64,000 bases of DNA from Hyphomonas adhaerens MHS-3 (GCF_000685235.1 NZ_ARYH01000003.1:310001-374000); one strand, 5' to 3'; shown: positions 25,861 to 34,753, numbered from the stretch's first letter. Notes: generated from the sequence alone by a model not told the origin. Numbers and translations: made by a program.

Positions 25861-26807
25861 GCCCTGCCGCACTGATGCTGGCGGCTTGGGCAATTGAAAT
25901 TGCATTCGGCTGGCCAAACTGGCTTTTCAGACTAATTCGGCACCCGGTGGTCTGGTTTGGCATTCTCGTCCGGTGGTTAGTGAAGGCCTTCAATCAGGAT
26001 GGGTGGCCGCATACCACTCGCTACATCGCGGGAATGGTCGCCAGCCTGTTCGCCGTTTCACTCGCAACCGCATCGGCATGGCTTCTCGCTGAAAGACTTC
26101 CGGACACGCCCGGAGGTTTCCTTCTCGAAGCCTTTATTGCTTCCATACTGCTTGCCTCGCGCAGCCTCTACAAACATGTCGCTGACGTGGCACGTCCGCT
26201 TGCGTATGGAGACATTGATGCCGCCCGGCAGTCTGTCTCCCTGATTGTCGGAAGGGACCCGGCACAACTGGACGAAGCCGGGATAGCGCGTGCTTCAATC
26301 GAGAGCCTTGCTGAGAACACGTCCGACGGCGTCATCGCACCACTCTTCTGGGGCACGCTTCTCGGCCTGCCCGGCCTTGTTGCCTACAAGGCCATCAACA
26401 CGCTGGATTCCATGATCGGCCATCGGAATACAAGCTATGCCGCGTTCGGCGGATTTGCAGCCCGGCTGGACGACGTTGCGAACTTGATCCCGGCCCGCCT
26501 CACCGGCCTCGTCTTCGCGTGCGCCTCAACACGCCTTTCCGCTTTTGGCATAATGGTACGGGATGCGGGCCGACACCGTTCGCCCAATGCCGGCTGGCCG
26601 GAGGCCGCGATGGCCGCAGCGCTTGGCATACGTCTCTCCGGTCCGCGGGTCTATGGCAAGCAGCAAACAGACGACCCCTGGCTCAATTCCGGAGCATCCG
26701 ACCCTTCTGCACAGGACATTCGCCGGGCGCTGAGCCTATACCTCAAAGCGATGGCGATATGCGGCCTACTATTGTTCGTCGTAGTTCTGCTGCAGGTGGC
26801 AACATGA
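25857..26807 (+). CDS. cobD: Adenosylcobinamide-phosphate synthase (CbiB/CobD)
   Basis: A 316-residue integral membrane enzyme that joins cobyric acid with (R)-1-amino-2-propanol phosphate. Landmarks: HPVVWFGILV near the N-terminus, ARASIESLAENTSDGVIAPLFWG and YKAINTLDSMIGH. Named cobD in the Pseudomonas scheme, cbiB in Salmonella. It overlaps both neighbours by 4 bp. Confidence 0.95.
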   Translation: MSPAALMLAAWAIEIAFGWPNWLFRLIRHPVVWFGILVRWLVKAFNQDGWPHTTRYIAGMVASLFAVSLATASAWLLAERLPDTPGGFLLEAFIASILLASRSLYKHVADVARPLAYGDIDAARQSVSLIVGRDPAQLDEAGIARASIESLAENTSDGVIAPLFWGTLLGLPGLVAYKAINTLDSMIGHRNTSYAAFGGFAARLDDVANLIPARLTGLVFACASTRLSAFGIMVRDAGRHRSPNAGWPEAAMAAALGIRLSGPRVYGKQQTDDPWLNSGASDPSAQDIRRALSLYLKAMAICGLLLFVVVLLQVAT

Positions 26808-27796
26808 CTCTCGATCTCCTTCATGGTGGCGCGCTGGACCGGATGCGTGAAGCGTTTCCGGATGCACCGACCCCTTGGATCGACCTTTCGACCGGGATCA
26901 ATCCCTGGCCGTACCCAGTAGGCGCAATTCCGGAAGCGGCGTATCATCACTTGCCGACGCAGGCCGCATACGAGCGATGCCGAACGGCGATGTCCCAGGC
27001 CTTCGGCGCGCCCCTCGAAAGCTTGCTGCTGTCTCCAGGAAGCGAGTTGCTCATCCGTTTGTTGCCGGGCGTCATCTCGCCTGAGCGCGTGGCGATCCTG
27101 TCACCGACCTATGGCGATCATGCCCGCGCGTGGAAGTCCGCCGGCTGTGAAATTGTTGAAACGGACGCGCCTCTGGACATGGCAGGCACGGCGGACGCCG
27201 TCGTCCTGTGCAATCCAAACAATCCCGACGGCAGGCGTTTTGATCCGGACAGGCTGATGACGGCGGCGGAGAAACTCGCCGCTCGCGGCGGTTGGCTGAT
27301 TGTCGATGAGGCGTATGCAGATCTTTATCCGGAACTGAGTGTCGCGGCTCATGGCGGCCGGAGTAATCTGATCATTCTACGCTCCTTCGGGAAGTTCTTC
27401 GGCCTTGCGGGTGTCCGCCTCGGCGCCTTGATCGCGCCGCCTCCGATCCTCACATCGCTGTCGGAACAGCTCGGTGTGTGGCCCGTATCCGGGCCTGCGC
27501 TGGCGATCGGGGCACGCGCCTATCGTGATCGGTCCTGGCAGGAAAAAACGCGCGACAGGCTCAAGGAGGCACGCGCACATCTGGATGATACACTGAGAGC
27601 TGCGGGCCTTCGCGTCGTCGGAGGGTGCGATCTTTTCCGAATTGTGCAAACCCAAGATGCTGCGTCGCTTTGGCGGCGGCTGGCACAAAAGGGCATCTAC
27701 GTTCGCCGGTTTGAGTGGTCAGATCACATGCTTCGCATCGGTCTGCCAGCAGATCCGGAAAGCGAACAGCGTCTTGCAGACGCCCTTACCCCTTGA
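26804..27796 (+). CDS. Threonine-phosphate decarboxylase (PLP enzyme)
   Basis: A 330-residue class I/II aminotransferase-fold protein that makes (R)-1-amino-2-propanol O-2-phosphate for cobD. The PLP lysine is Lys197 in SFGKFFGLAGVR; CNPNNPDGR and DEAYADLYP are typical. Naming is confusing: cobC in the Pseudomonas scheme, cobD in Salmonella, so I leave the symbol blank. ATG 26804 overlaps the cobD stop by 4 bp; the open frame from 26519 is antisense-like extension and not used. It overlaps the convergent cobP by 11 bp. Confidence 0.93.
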   Translation: MTLDLLHGGALDRMREAFPDAPTPWIDLSTGINPWPYPVGAIPEAAYHHLPTQAAYERCRTAMSQAFGAPLESLLLSPGSELLIRLLPGVISPERVAILSPTYGDHARAWKSAGCEIVETDAPLDMAGTADAVVLCNPNNPDGRRFDPDRLMTAAEKLAARGGWLIVDEAYADLYPELSVAAHGGRSNLIILRSFGKFFGLAGVRLGALIAPPPILTSLSEQLGVWPVSGPALAIGARAYRDRSWQEKTRDRLKEARAHLDDTLRAAGLRVVGGCDLFRIVQTQDAASLWRRLAQKGIYVRRFEWSDHMLRIGLPADPESEQRLADALTP

Positions 27797-28295
27797 GCCG
27801 GATGGGAAGGCCCGCCGCAACAAACTCGACAATATCACTCGCTTCAGCCATTCGCTGGTTCAGTCGTCCCTGCGCATCACGGAACCGACGGCCGAGGGGT
27901 GTTTCGGGCACCAGCCCTAATCCAACTTCATTCGAGACAAGTATGACGTCCTGATCCAGCCGCTGAAGGCACTCGCAAAGCCTGGCGGTTTCCGTCTCCA
28001 CATCGCGTTCGTGATGCATCAGGTTGGACAGCCACAGTGTGAGGCAATCGACAAGAATGACCTTGTCCTCTCCGGATAGAGTCTCCATAGCCCCGACAAG
28101 ATCGAGCGGTGCCTCGACCGTTTGCCAGCCCTGCCCCCGATCCGCCTGATGGCGGGCAATCCTGTCGCGCATTTCCGCATCAAGCGGTTCGGCTGTCGCG
28201 ATATAGACGCGCCGGTCCTGGTACGTTTCCGCCAGCCGCTGCGCCCGCGCACTCTTGCCTGACCGGGCGCCTCCAAGAACCAGATTTATCGTCAT
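27786..28295 (-). CDS. cobP: Adenosylcobinamide kinase / GTP:adenosylcobinamide-phosphate guanylyltransferase
   Basis: A 169-residue bifunctional enzyme (CobU in Salmonella). The P-loop GGARSGKS is at 8-15, then YIATAEPLDAEMRDRIARHQADRG (the guanylyl-binding His region) and VDCLTLWLSNLM. It activates the corrinoid as GDP derivative for cobS. ATG 28295 is preferred over TTG 28316. It is the only cob gene here on the minus strand, so it is outside the riboswitch transcript. Confidence 0.95.
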   Translation of the reverse strand: MTINLVLGGARSGKSARAQRLAETYQDRRVYIATAEPLDAEMRDRIARHQADRGQGWQTVEAPLDLVGAMETLSGEDKVILVDCLTLWLSNLMHHERDVETETARLCECLQRLDQDVILVSNEVGLGLVPETPLGRRFRDAQGRLNQRMAEASDIVEFVAAGLPIRLKG

Positions 28296-28389
28296 ACTCG
28301 CGTCCAGTCGGTCCAAATATCTTGAGCCCGATTGGGCTCGGCATCTGAAATGCCCGGATTAATTCGTCGAATGCCCATTCTCCCGGTCA

Positions 28390-28794
28390 CTATTCCTGGC
28401 TCTCGCCAACTTTCCCCATGGACCACAGCACGGCGATCCAGCCGGCTTTGACGCGCGGCAGGGCCAGCATGACGGCGCCCGTGACGGCGAGTGCGGCGCC
28501 CGGCAGGGTGATCCAGAACGGCAGATCCGACATGGACACAAAAAACGTGATGGCCACCAGAAGTGGCGCCAGCATCAGCACGGTGAGCCATGCAGGCCCG
28601 TCTTCGGAAGGAACCTGCCCCAACGGCGCGCCACAGCATGCACATGTGTCCACCGGCTTCAGGTATGCCCTGTAAAGCGCGCCCTGCCCGCAGGCGGGGC
28701 ATTTCAGGGCCAGTCCGCGGACGAGCGCGGTGCGGGCAGAAGAGGTGGCAATCTCGGGCATGGGCAATTTTCCGAGACTATCGGGTGTCACCAT
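28390..28794 (-). CDS. DUF983 membrane protein
   Basis: A 134-residue protein with an N-terminal zinc-ribbon-like cysteine set (CPACG at 32-36, then CACCG) and the LYRAYLKPVDTC and EDGPAW stretches seen in DUF983. Two hydrophobic helices follow (~70-90 and ~95-115). The family is common in alphaproteobacteria, of unknown function, and often placed near cytochrome oxidase genes, which is not the case here. Confidence 0.85.
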   Translation of the reverse strand: MVTPDSLGKLPMPEIATSSARTALVRGLALKCPACGQGALYRAYLKPVDTCACCGAPLGQVPSEDGPAWLTVLMLAPLLVAITFFVSMSDLPFWITLPGAALAVTGAVMLALPRVKAGWIAVLWSMGKVGESQE

Positions 28795-28854
28795 GCAAGG
28801 TCCACCCGGGAGGCGATGAGCCGCAGGCAGTGGTCTCTCTGATACGGAGGCCGT

Positions 28855-30129
28855 TCAGTGCGCCTCGCCTATCCTCCCGCCGGTATATGACTTTTCCTCC
28901 GGGGTGGTTTGTTCCTGTCCGGATAATTTTCGCCATGCTTTCCAGATGACGAGCTGGCTGCCCCGTACGAAGCCCGCAAACCGGAAATACAGGCGCAGGA
29001 AGCCCATGGCCTTGCGGATATCCCCTTCAGACAAGGCAACTTTTGCCAAATAAGGCAGCAAGGCTGCGATATCGCCGACAGCTTTGTGCTGTTCTGCAAG
29101 GCCCGAGAACGCGTCGCGCAGATCGTCCAGGATTTCAGGCGCTTCCAGAAGCTCGTCGAGACCGTACCGGCAGCCCAGCATCCGGCCCAGGATCAACTGG
29201 TCCCTATCGCTGAGCGGCGCCTTCGGCGCTTCTTTCACGCCTTCGCGCACGGCCTCAAGCGCCATTGGCCAGAGCTTCTTGCGGGCGGCAATCGTGGCTT
29301 TCTGGAACAGGGCCTGACGCCGCTCCCTCGGATCCCGCAATTCTGCGCCCGGCCGCCCGGCCAATTCGTCCAGGGAAACACGCGGTAACAGGTTGCGCAG
29401 GAGTTCCGTGTCCGCCTGGCTCCATCGGGCATTCCGGGATTCAGCGGCGTAGCGGATTTCGGCCGGCCCACGTGGCCCGTCATGCTGGCGCTGCAACAGG
29501 GTCACACCGTCCACGCGCGTGGCGGACCACCGGCGGGCGAGAAGCAGCAGAACCGCGTAATCCTCTGAGATCACGTTTTTCTCAGGAAGCGGAAAGATTT
29601 CGTCATAGCAGGACCGGCGCACCAGAAGGCAGGGTTGCCCCGTAATGTAACAATCTTCCATGACCCGGACGAAAAACGACCTGCCATCTTCCGGCGGATA
29701 GGGGTGGGTCATTTCGTAGTATATTTCACCGGTGACGTCGTCTTCCCGGAACTTCTGCAATGCGCCGTAAGTGATGGCGGTCGACGGATCGGCAATGAAG
29801 GGGGCCACCAGCCGTTCCAGAGCGTCCCGCGGCGCCAGGTCGTCGTCATCCATGATCCAGACGAGATCCCCTTCGACACCCTTCAGGCCGGTATTGATGG
29901 CAGCGTTCTTTCCTCCGTTTTCCTGACGAACATACCGGACCCGATCAGCAAACCCGGCCACGACCGCCTCGGTATTGTCGGTCGACCCATCGTCAACGAC
30001 GAGAATTTCCGAAATCGGATACGTCTGCTCAAACAGAGACATGATGCTGGCGGCGATCAGGTGTGCACGATTGAACGTCGGAAGAATGACGGACACGCTG
30101 GGCGCGGGCGTAGAGTTGGACTTCGTCAA
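28855..30129 (-). CDS. Family-2 glycosyltransferase
   Basis: A 424-residue protein. The N-terminal GT-A domain (~10-225) has SVSVILPTFNRAHLI, VVDDGSTDNTEAVV, GGKNAAINTG and the metal-binding MDDDD. The C-terminal ~190 residues look like a helical repeat region (AIAARKKLWPMALEAVREGVKE, IAALLPYLAKVALSEGDIRKAM) without membrane helices. It should transfer a sugar to a cell-surface glycan; donor and acceptor are unknown. It is divergent from another glycosyltransferase gene. Confidence 0.9.
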   Translation of the reverse strand: MTKSNSTPAPSVSVILPTFNRAHLIAASIMSLFEQTYPISEILVVDDGSTDNTEAVVAGFADRVRYVRQENGGKNAAINTGLKGVEGDLVWIMDDDDLAPRDALERLVAPFIADPSTAITYGALQKFREDDVTGEIYYEMTHPYPPEDGRSFFVRVMEDCYITGQPCLLVRRSCYDEIFPLPEKNVISEDYAVLLLLARRWSATRVDGVTLLQRQHDGPRGPAEIRYAAESRNARWSQADTELLRNLLPRVSLDELAGRPGAELRDPRERRQALFQKATIAARKKLWPMALEAVREGVKEAPKAPLSDRDQLILGRMLGCRYGLDELLEAPEILDDLRDAFSGLAEQHKAVGDIAALLPYLAKVALSEGDIRKAMGFLRLYFRFAGFVRGSQLVIWKAWRKLSGQEQTTPEEKSYTGGRIGEAH

Positions 30130-30200
30130 GACGGGTCCCTTCCAGTAAATGAGCTCCTGTTCGACTGAGCAAGAAAGATGCCGTCACGAAGATACGGCCG

Positions 30201-30230
30201 ACCGGCACAGAATTCGCAAAGAATTCCGGT
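30201..30230. repeat. Inverted repeat between divergent glycosyltransferase genes
   Basis: ACCGG (30201-30205) and CCGGT (30226-30230) flank GAATTC-GCAAA-GAATTC, giving an extended dyad in the 135-bp divergent promoter region. It may be an operator shared by both genes or simply a hairpin in the leader. No regulator can be named. Confidence 0.4.
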
Positions 30231-30264
30231 TCATGGACCAGCATCAGTGAGACGGACACAGAAT

Positions 30265-31284
30265 ATGCTTAACGCGGCCCCGAATGACCAAACGCTTGTC
30301 ACCATCATCGTGTCGCCTCGCGAGCGTTTCGAGCAGGCGACGATGTCCCTGAACGCCGTTTTCGATACCGCCGATCTGCCGTTCCGCATGATCTATGTTG
30401 ATGGCGGCTCCCCAAAGGCAATCTCGGACGAACTGAAAGCCAATGTGGAAAGCCACGGCCATACATTTATCCGCCGCCCAGGATACGTGACGCCCAACGA
30501 TGCCCGCAATATTGCGCTTCCGCTTGTGGACACACCCTATGTCGTATTCATCGACAATGATGTGGTCTTCTCTGAAGGCTGGCTTTCAGCGCTGGTCAAT
30601 TGTGCCGAAGAAACCGGCGCCGGGCTTGTGACGCCGACCATCCTGGTCGGACCGGCATCCCGAATGCCGAACCTCAAGATCCATCACGCCGGTGGCATCC
30701 TGAAATTCACCGAGACGGAACAGGGCCGTGACATGTATCGCCGGCACGGCTTCGAACATGAATCCTATCTCGAAAAGAAGGACGAACTCGTCCGGAAAGA
30801 ATCGGACAGCACGGAATTCCACGTCGTTCTGGCCAGGCGCGAGATGCTGGAAGACATTGGCCCGTTCGATCCGAAACTGGTCGGCTTCACCGACGAAATC
30901 GACATGGCCTTCAAAGCGAAGGAAAAAGACTGGACGATCTGGTACGAGCCGACTTCAGTTGTCGCCTATGCCGTTGGCAAGAAACTGACCTGGCGCGAAA
31001 TCCCGTATTTCTGCCTGCGCTGGAATTCGGCTCGCTGCATGAAGGCGGAACGATACTTCTACAAGAAATGGAACCTTGTGCCGGAATTTTCGCGCCAACG
31101 CGGCTTCCTGCGCGATCACCGCCGCCACGCCTTCCCGTTCAAGGGGCTGCAGAAAGTGGCGGGCTGGCGGATCACCGTCACGTTCACGACCCTGCTTTGC
31201 GAAACCATCGCGCTGTTCACCTCAATCCGGTTCCTGAAGCCGGACATGTCCCCGGCGCCGGTCTCCAGCGCCGTTGCGGATTAG
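30265..31284 (+). CDS. Glycosyltransferase (GT-A fold)
   Basis: A 339-residue protein. TLVTIIVSPRERFEQATMSLNAVF and IYVDGGSPKAISDEL form the nucleotide-sugar fold; IDNDVVFSEGWLSALV is the DxD-type metal site, and FDPKLVGFTDEIDMAFKA holds the likely catalytic acidic pair. The C-terminal region has one possible membrane-associating helix (TFTTLLCETIALFTSIRFL). ATG 30265 is chosen; the upstream extension to 30178 runs through the inverted repeat. The substrate is unknown; a surface polysaccharide role is inferred from the neighbouring transferase. Confidence 0.87.
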   Translation: MLNAAPNDQTLVTIIVSPRERFEQATMSLNAVFDTADLPFRMIYVDGGSPKAISDELKANVESHGHTFIRRPGYVTPNDARNIALPLVDTPYVVFIDNDVVFSEGWLSALVNCAEETGAGLVTPTILVGPASRMPNLKIHHAGGILKFTETEQGRDMYRRHGFEHESYLEKKDELVRKESDSTEFHVVLARREMLEDIGPFDPKLVGFTDEIDMAFKAKEKDWTIWYEPTSVVAYAVGKKLTWREIPYFCLRWNSARCMKAERYFYKKWNLVPEFSRQRGFLRDHRRHAFPFKGLQKVAGWRITVTFTTLLCETIALFTSIRFLKPDMSPAPVSSAVAD

Positions 31285-32345
31285 GCGAGACGTTCGCCGA
31301 TCCATTTCCAGGTCGCCATGATGCGATGATAGCCCCTGAAATATTCGGGGCGCTGACCGCGCGAGAACACATCCTCGACCCCGAACGCGAATTTCAGCGG
31401 CTCTCCGCGCCGATAGCGACCGGCGTTTTCCCGCAGGATGTCGAGCGTGCGTGCCGTGCGATCTGGCATTTGCGGCGTAACATGGGGTGTGAGCAAGAGG
31501 TTCGGCTGCCCCCAAAGGCGATGCCACGGCGGCAACGGCTCGACAGGATCTGTGACATCCAGCCCCGCCCCGCCCAACTGGCCTGACCGCAGTGCAGCCT
31601 GCATGGCTACATCATCGACCAGCTGCGCCCGCGCCATGTTCACCAGAACACCGCCCGGCTTCATCGCCGCAATTTCGTCAGTACCCAGCATGTGGCAGCT
31701 GTCATCATTGAGCGCCGCGCACATGACCGTGAAATCGGCGCCGCGTACGGCCTCTTCCAGCCGGTCCCCCGCTTCAAGCGAGAACATCGTGACACCTTCG
31801 ACATCTGCCGGAATGTTCCGGCGGCGATAGGCCGTGATCTCCATCCCGAAGGCGCGGCACTGCCGGGCAAGATGGCTGCCGGTTGCACCATATCCGACGA
31901 TGCACACCTTGCGCCCGTACAAGCCCCGCAACCCGTCCTGATTGTGATCTGCCCAGACGCGTCTCGATTGGGCGCGCAACAGGCGTTTCACATCATAGCA
32001 GAAGGCCAGCATGAAAAAGACCGCGTGCTCTGCCAGCACCGGACCGGAACGCCCCTTGGAAGACGTCACGATGAGATCGCTGTCGGCAAGGCGACGGGGG
32101 GCATAGGCATCGATACCGGACTGGTCGCAATGGGCCCACTTCAGATTGGGCGCCGACAGAAAGCTGTCATCCAGGACGCCATCAATGACGGCCACATCGC
32201 AGAAACCAAGCAATTCACGGACCCGTTCAGTATCGTCCTTGTCCGCAAGATGGATTTCCGCAGGCGCGAAAATGTCCCGCAGGGTTCTGATATATTCTTC
32301 AGGCCAACGCAGCCGGGCCAGCACATTTCGGACTTCCCGGCTCAT
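31281..32345 (-). CDS. D-2-hydroxyacid dehydrogenase family protein
   Basis: A 354-residue NAD-dependent enzyme. The Rossmann motif is VGYGATGSHLARQC, the catalytic Arg lies in VNMARAQLVDDVAM, and His is in LTPHVTPQMP. The usual Glu lies in DPVEPLPP. It is distinct in sequence from the first D-2-hydroxyacid dehydrogenase of the window. GGAGTGAGGG precedes ATG 32345. The substrate is unknown. Confidence 0.9.
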   Translation of the reverse strand: MSREVRNVLARLRWPEEYIRTLRDIFAPAEIHLADKDDTERVRELLGFCDVAVIDGVLDDSFLSAPNLKWAHCDQSGIDAYAPRRLADSDLIVTSSKGRSGPVLAEHAVFFMLAFCYDVKRLLRAQSRRVWADHNQDGLRGLYGRKVCIVGYGATGSHLARQCRAFGMEITAYRRRNIPADVEGVTMFSLEAGDRLEEAVRGADFTVMCAALNDDSCHMLGTDEIAAMKPGGVLVNMARAQLVDDVAMQAALRSGQLGGAGLDVTDPVEPLPPWHRLWGQPNLLLTPHVTPQMPDRTARTLDILRENAGRYRRGEPLKFAFGVEDVFSRGQRPEYFRGYHRIMATWKWIGERLA

Positions 32346-32408
32346 GGCCCTCACTCCTGTCTGTAATCTGTTGGTCAGGCGAGGCGCTCCTCCCTCGGCC
32401 CTGCGAGG

Positions 32409-34037
32409 CTACCCGACTCTCGCCCAGGCATCCGGGCTGTCGCCCATCATCAGGATGTCGGCCAGTGTCGCGACCATCGTACGGGGACGGATTGGCTTTT
32501 CGATCATGGCAACAAACCCTGCCGCCTTGCAGGCCGTCCGGCGGGTATCGGTCAGGTCCGCCGTCACGGCGAGCACGGGAATTTCGGAATTCGGCCCCGG
32601 CGTGGTGCGCAGGGTACTCAGGATCATGTCCCCGCTTTCATCCGGCAAGTGAATATCGGTCAGGATCGCCTGATAGCCAACGTCGAATATATATTCGCGC
32701 GCCGCCGCAGCGTTCGCGGCATGGTCCACTTCCCAGCCAGCCGCGCGGAGTGCTTCGGTGATCACCAGTGCACTGGCGGCATGGTCTTCGATGACGAGGA
32801 TGCGGCCCAATTCAAACTTGCCCATCTGGGGCCGGAGGGTTTTCTCCGGTGCCGGGCTGGCGACCAGACGCGGACCGGCCTTCTGGACCGGCAGGTCGAC
32901 CGTGAAGATGCTGCCTCCGTCAGGATTGTCGGCCAGAGATATTTCTCCACCCATCGCCCTGGCCAATGATTTGGCAATCGCAAGGCCAAGCCCCGATCCG
33001 CCATGCACATGGGCTGTCGTGGCACTGGCCTGTTCGAACGCTTCAAACAGGCGCGCCTTGTCTTCTTCAGTGATGCCGCACCCCGTGTCGGACACGCTCA
33101 TCCGCAAACGAAGGGACGACTCATCGCGCCAGGTGGCCAGCGACACATCGACATGACCGTGTTCAGTGAACTTCAGCGCATTGCTGAGCAGGTTGAACAG
33201 GATCTGGCGCAAGCGAAGGGCATCTGCCTCGATCCGCGGCGTGCCATCCTCGACATGAATGCGCAAGGCAACCCGCTTGCCGTCCGAACGCGGTTGCCAG
33301 ACATCCCGGGCCTCGGCGGCGAACTCATCCAGATCGAAAGGCGCCGCATGCAATGGCATTTTGCCGGCTTCGAGACGCGACAGGTCCAGCAGGTCGTTCA
33401 ACAGGCGCTCAAGATGGTGGCCGCTTTCGGAAATGGTGCGGGCCAGCCGCTTCGGCTCTCCGCCGGAGACACTGTCCTGCAACAGGTCGGCAACGCCGAG
33501 GATACCGGTCAGCGGCGTGCGAATCTCATGACCGAGGAACGCCAGGAAATCGGCTTTTTCGCGCGCGGCGGAATTGAGTTTCGCCTTGGCCGCTTCCATG
33601 CGACGGGCAGCCTGGCCCAGCGTGCGGGCGCGCGCGGCATTTTCCCTGGCGATCGTCGCCGTCAGCGCAGCGGGGTTGACCAGTCCGCGATAGGCACCGT
33701 CCTGGACGACGATCAAACCCTCGCCGAGGGCGTCCGGGTTCTTGGTGGCGGCAATCCCGGCAGCGAGGCCGGCGGGCGCCGTTGCCTCAACAATCTGCGG
33801 AGATTCGGACGCCAGCATCGAGACGGGCTGGGAGGCCCAGACCGATCGCCCCTCAGGGCCTGCCATGGCTTCGGTGACAGCCGCGCGGGTGACCAGCGTC
33901 AGCGCGCCGTCTTCTTCCCGCAGCGGCAGCGCAAATAGGGATGTATCGGACAGGAAAAGGCTGAGCGCAGCCGCGCAATTGGTATCCGCCGCAACGGGCG
34001 GGATTGGCAAAGAAATGTCTTCGACACGCGCGAGCAT
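32409..34037 (-). CDS. Soluble hybrid histidine kinase with CBS-like input region
   Basis: A 542-residue protein without membrane helices. Residues ~10-130 resemble a CBS-domain pair, a coiled coil spans ~135-165, HisKA has the phospho-acceptor His170 in FLGHEIRTPLTG, the HATPase has NALKFTEHG, DTGCGI and GGSGLGLAI, and a C-terminal receiver has LTDIHLPDESG. It should sense a cytoplasmic signal, perhaps an adenine nucleotide through CBS, and phosphorylate its own receiver. No output partner gene is adjacent. Confidence 0.9.
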   Translation of the reverse strand: MLARVEDISLPIPPVAADTNCAAALSLFLSDTSLFALPLREEDGALTLVTRAAVTEAMAGPEGRSVWASQPVSMLASESPQIVEATAPAGLAAGIAATKNPDALGEGLIVVQDGAYRGLVNPAALTATIARENAARARTLGQAARRMEAAKAKLNSAAREKADFLAFLGHEIRTPLTGILGVADLLQDSVSGGEPKRLARTISESGHHLERLLNDLLDLSRLEAGKMPLHAAPFDLDEFAAEARDVWQPRSDGKRVALRIHVEDGTPRIEADALRLRQILFNLLSNALKFTEHGHVDVSLATWRDESSLRLRMSVSDTGCGITEEDKARLFEAFEQASATTAHVHGGSGLGLAIAKSLARAMGGEISLADNPDGGSIFTVDLPVQKAGPRLVASPAPEKTLRPQMGKFELGRILVIEDHAASALVITEALRAAGWEVDHAANAAAAREYIFDVGYQAILTDIHLPDESGDMILSTLRTTPGPNSEIPVLAVTADLTDTRRTACKAAGFVAMIEKPIRPRTMVATLADILMMGDSPDAWARVG

Positions 34038-34110
34038 CCGGGCGGTCTCTCTTCAGTCTAACAGAAGAGAAATCATCGCCCGGAATGATTGAGAGGCCGC
34101 TAACTTTTGG

Positions 34111-34126
34111 TTACCGGCAGGTTAAC
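34111..34126. promoter_or_regulatory. CtrA-like half-site pair upstream of the histidine kinase gene
   Basis: TTAC-N7-TTAAC is one base off the TTAA-N7-TTAAC consensus for the cell-cycle regulator CtrA. It lies about 75 bp before the kinase start in the short intergenic space. A match by chance is quite possible. Confidence 0.25.
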
Positions 34127-34144
34127 CGTTCTTCCCCTGACGGG

Positions 34145-34753
34145 TCAGTCGATCTCGCTGTGATGGCTGACGATCTTGTGGACGAGGCCGTATTTGACGG
34201 CTTCTTCCGCGCCCATCCAGAAGTCACGGTCTGTGTCTTCCTTGATCTGCTCCAGCGATTTGCCGGTGGCGGCTGCGAAGATCTTGTTCAGGCGCTCGCG
34301 CATCTTGATGATTTCGCGGGCCTGGATTTCCACATCCGTCGCCTGGCCGCCAACGCCGCCACGCGGTTCATGAAGCAGGAAGCGGGTGTTCGGCAGGGCG
34401 TAGCGGTTTTCCTTGGCCGCAGCGGCATAGATCAGCGCGCCAGCCGAGGCGCACCAGCCCGTGCCGAGGATTTTCACCGGCGCCGGCACGAATTTGATCA
34501 TGTCGTGGATCATGTCGCCGGATTCGACGTGGCCGCCCGGCGAGGACAGGACCAGCAGGATCGGCTTGTCATTCTCGGACGACAGCGCCAGCAGGCGCTC
34601 GCACACGCGGCGGGCCTGCAGGAAGTCGATTCCGCCGGTCAGCAGGATCGTGCGGGCCTTGAACAGCGCTTCCTCAAGGAAGGCATTCGGCTCGGAAGCC
34701 TTTTTCTCTTCATTCTCGTCGTCGAGGCGCGGCTCGCGGGAAGAATAGTCCAT
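34145..34753 (-). CDS. ClpP-like serine protease
   Basis: A 202-residue Clp-fold protease. The triad looks intact: Ser103 in CASAGAL, His128 in FLLHEPRGG, and an Asp in DTDRDFW (173-177). The N-terminal 25 residues are charged and acidic, unlike the ClpP N-terminal loops, and the hydrophobic-pocket pattern for ClpX/ClpA docking is not obvious. Since clpX and tig are absent nearby, this is probably a paralogue of the housekeeping ClpP. It follows recQ on the same strand, 93 bp apart. Confidence 0.88.
   Translation of the reverse strand: MDYSSREPRLDDENEEKKASEPNAFLEEALFKARTILLTGGIDFLQARRVCERLLALSSENDKPILLVLSSPGGHVESGDMIHDMIKFVPAPVKILGTGWCASAGALIYAAAAKENRYALPNTRFLLHEPRGGVGGQATDVEIQAREIIKMRERLNKIFAAATGKSLEQIKEDTDRDFWMGAEEAVKYGLVHKIVSHHSEID

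Noticed and set aside
28296-28389. Attachment-site repeat of the tRNA-Met 3' end at the far side of the cob block
   Set aside because: No copy of the tRNA end was seen there and no integrase exists in the window.
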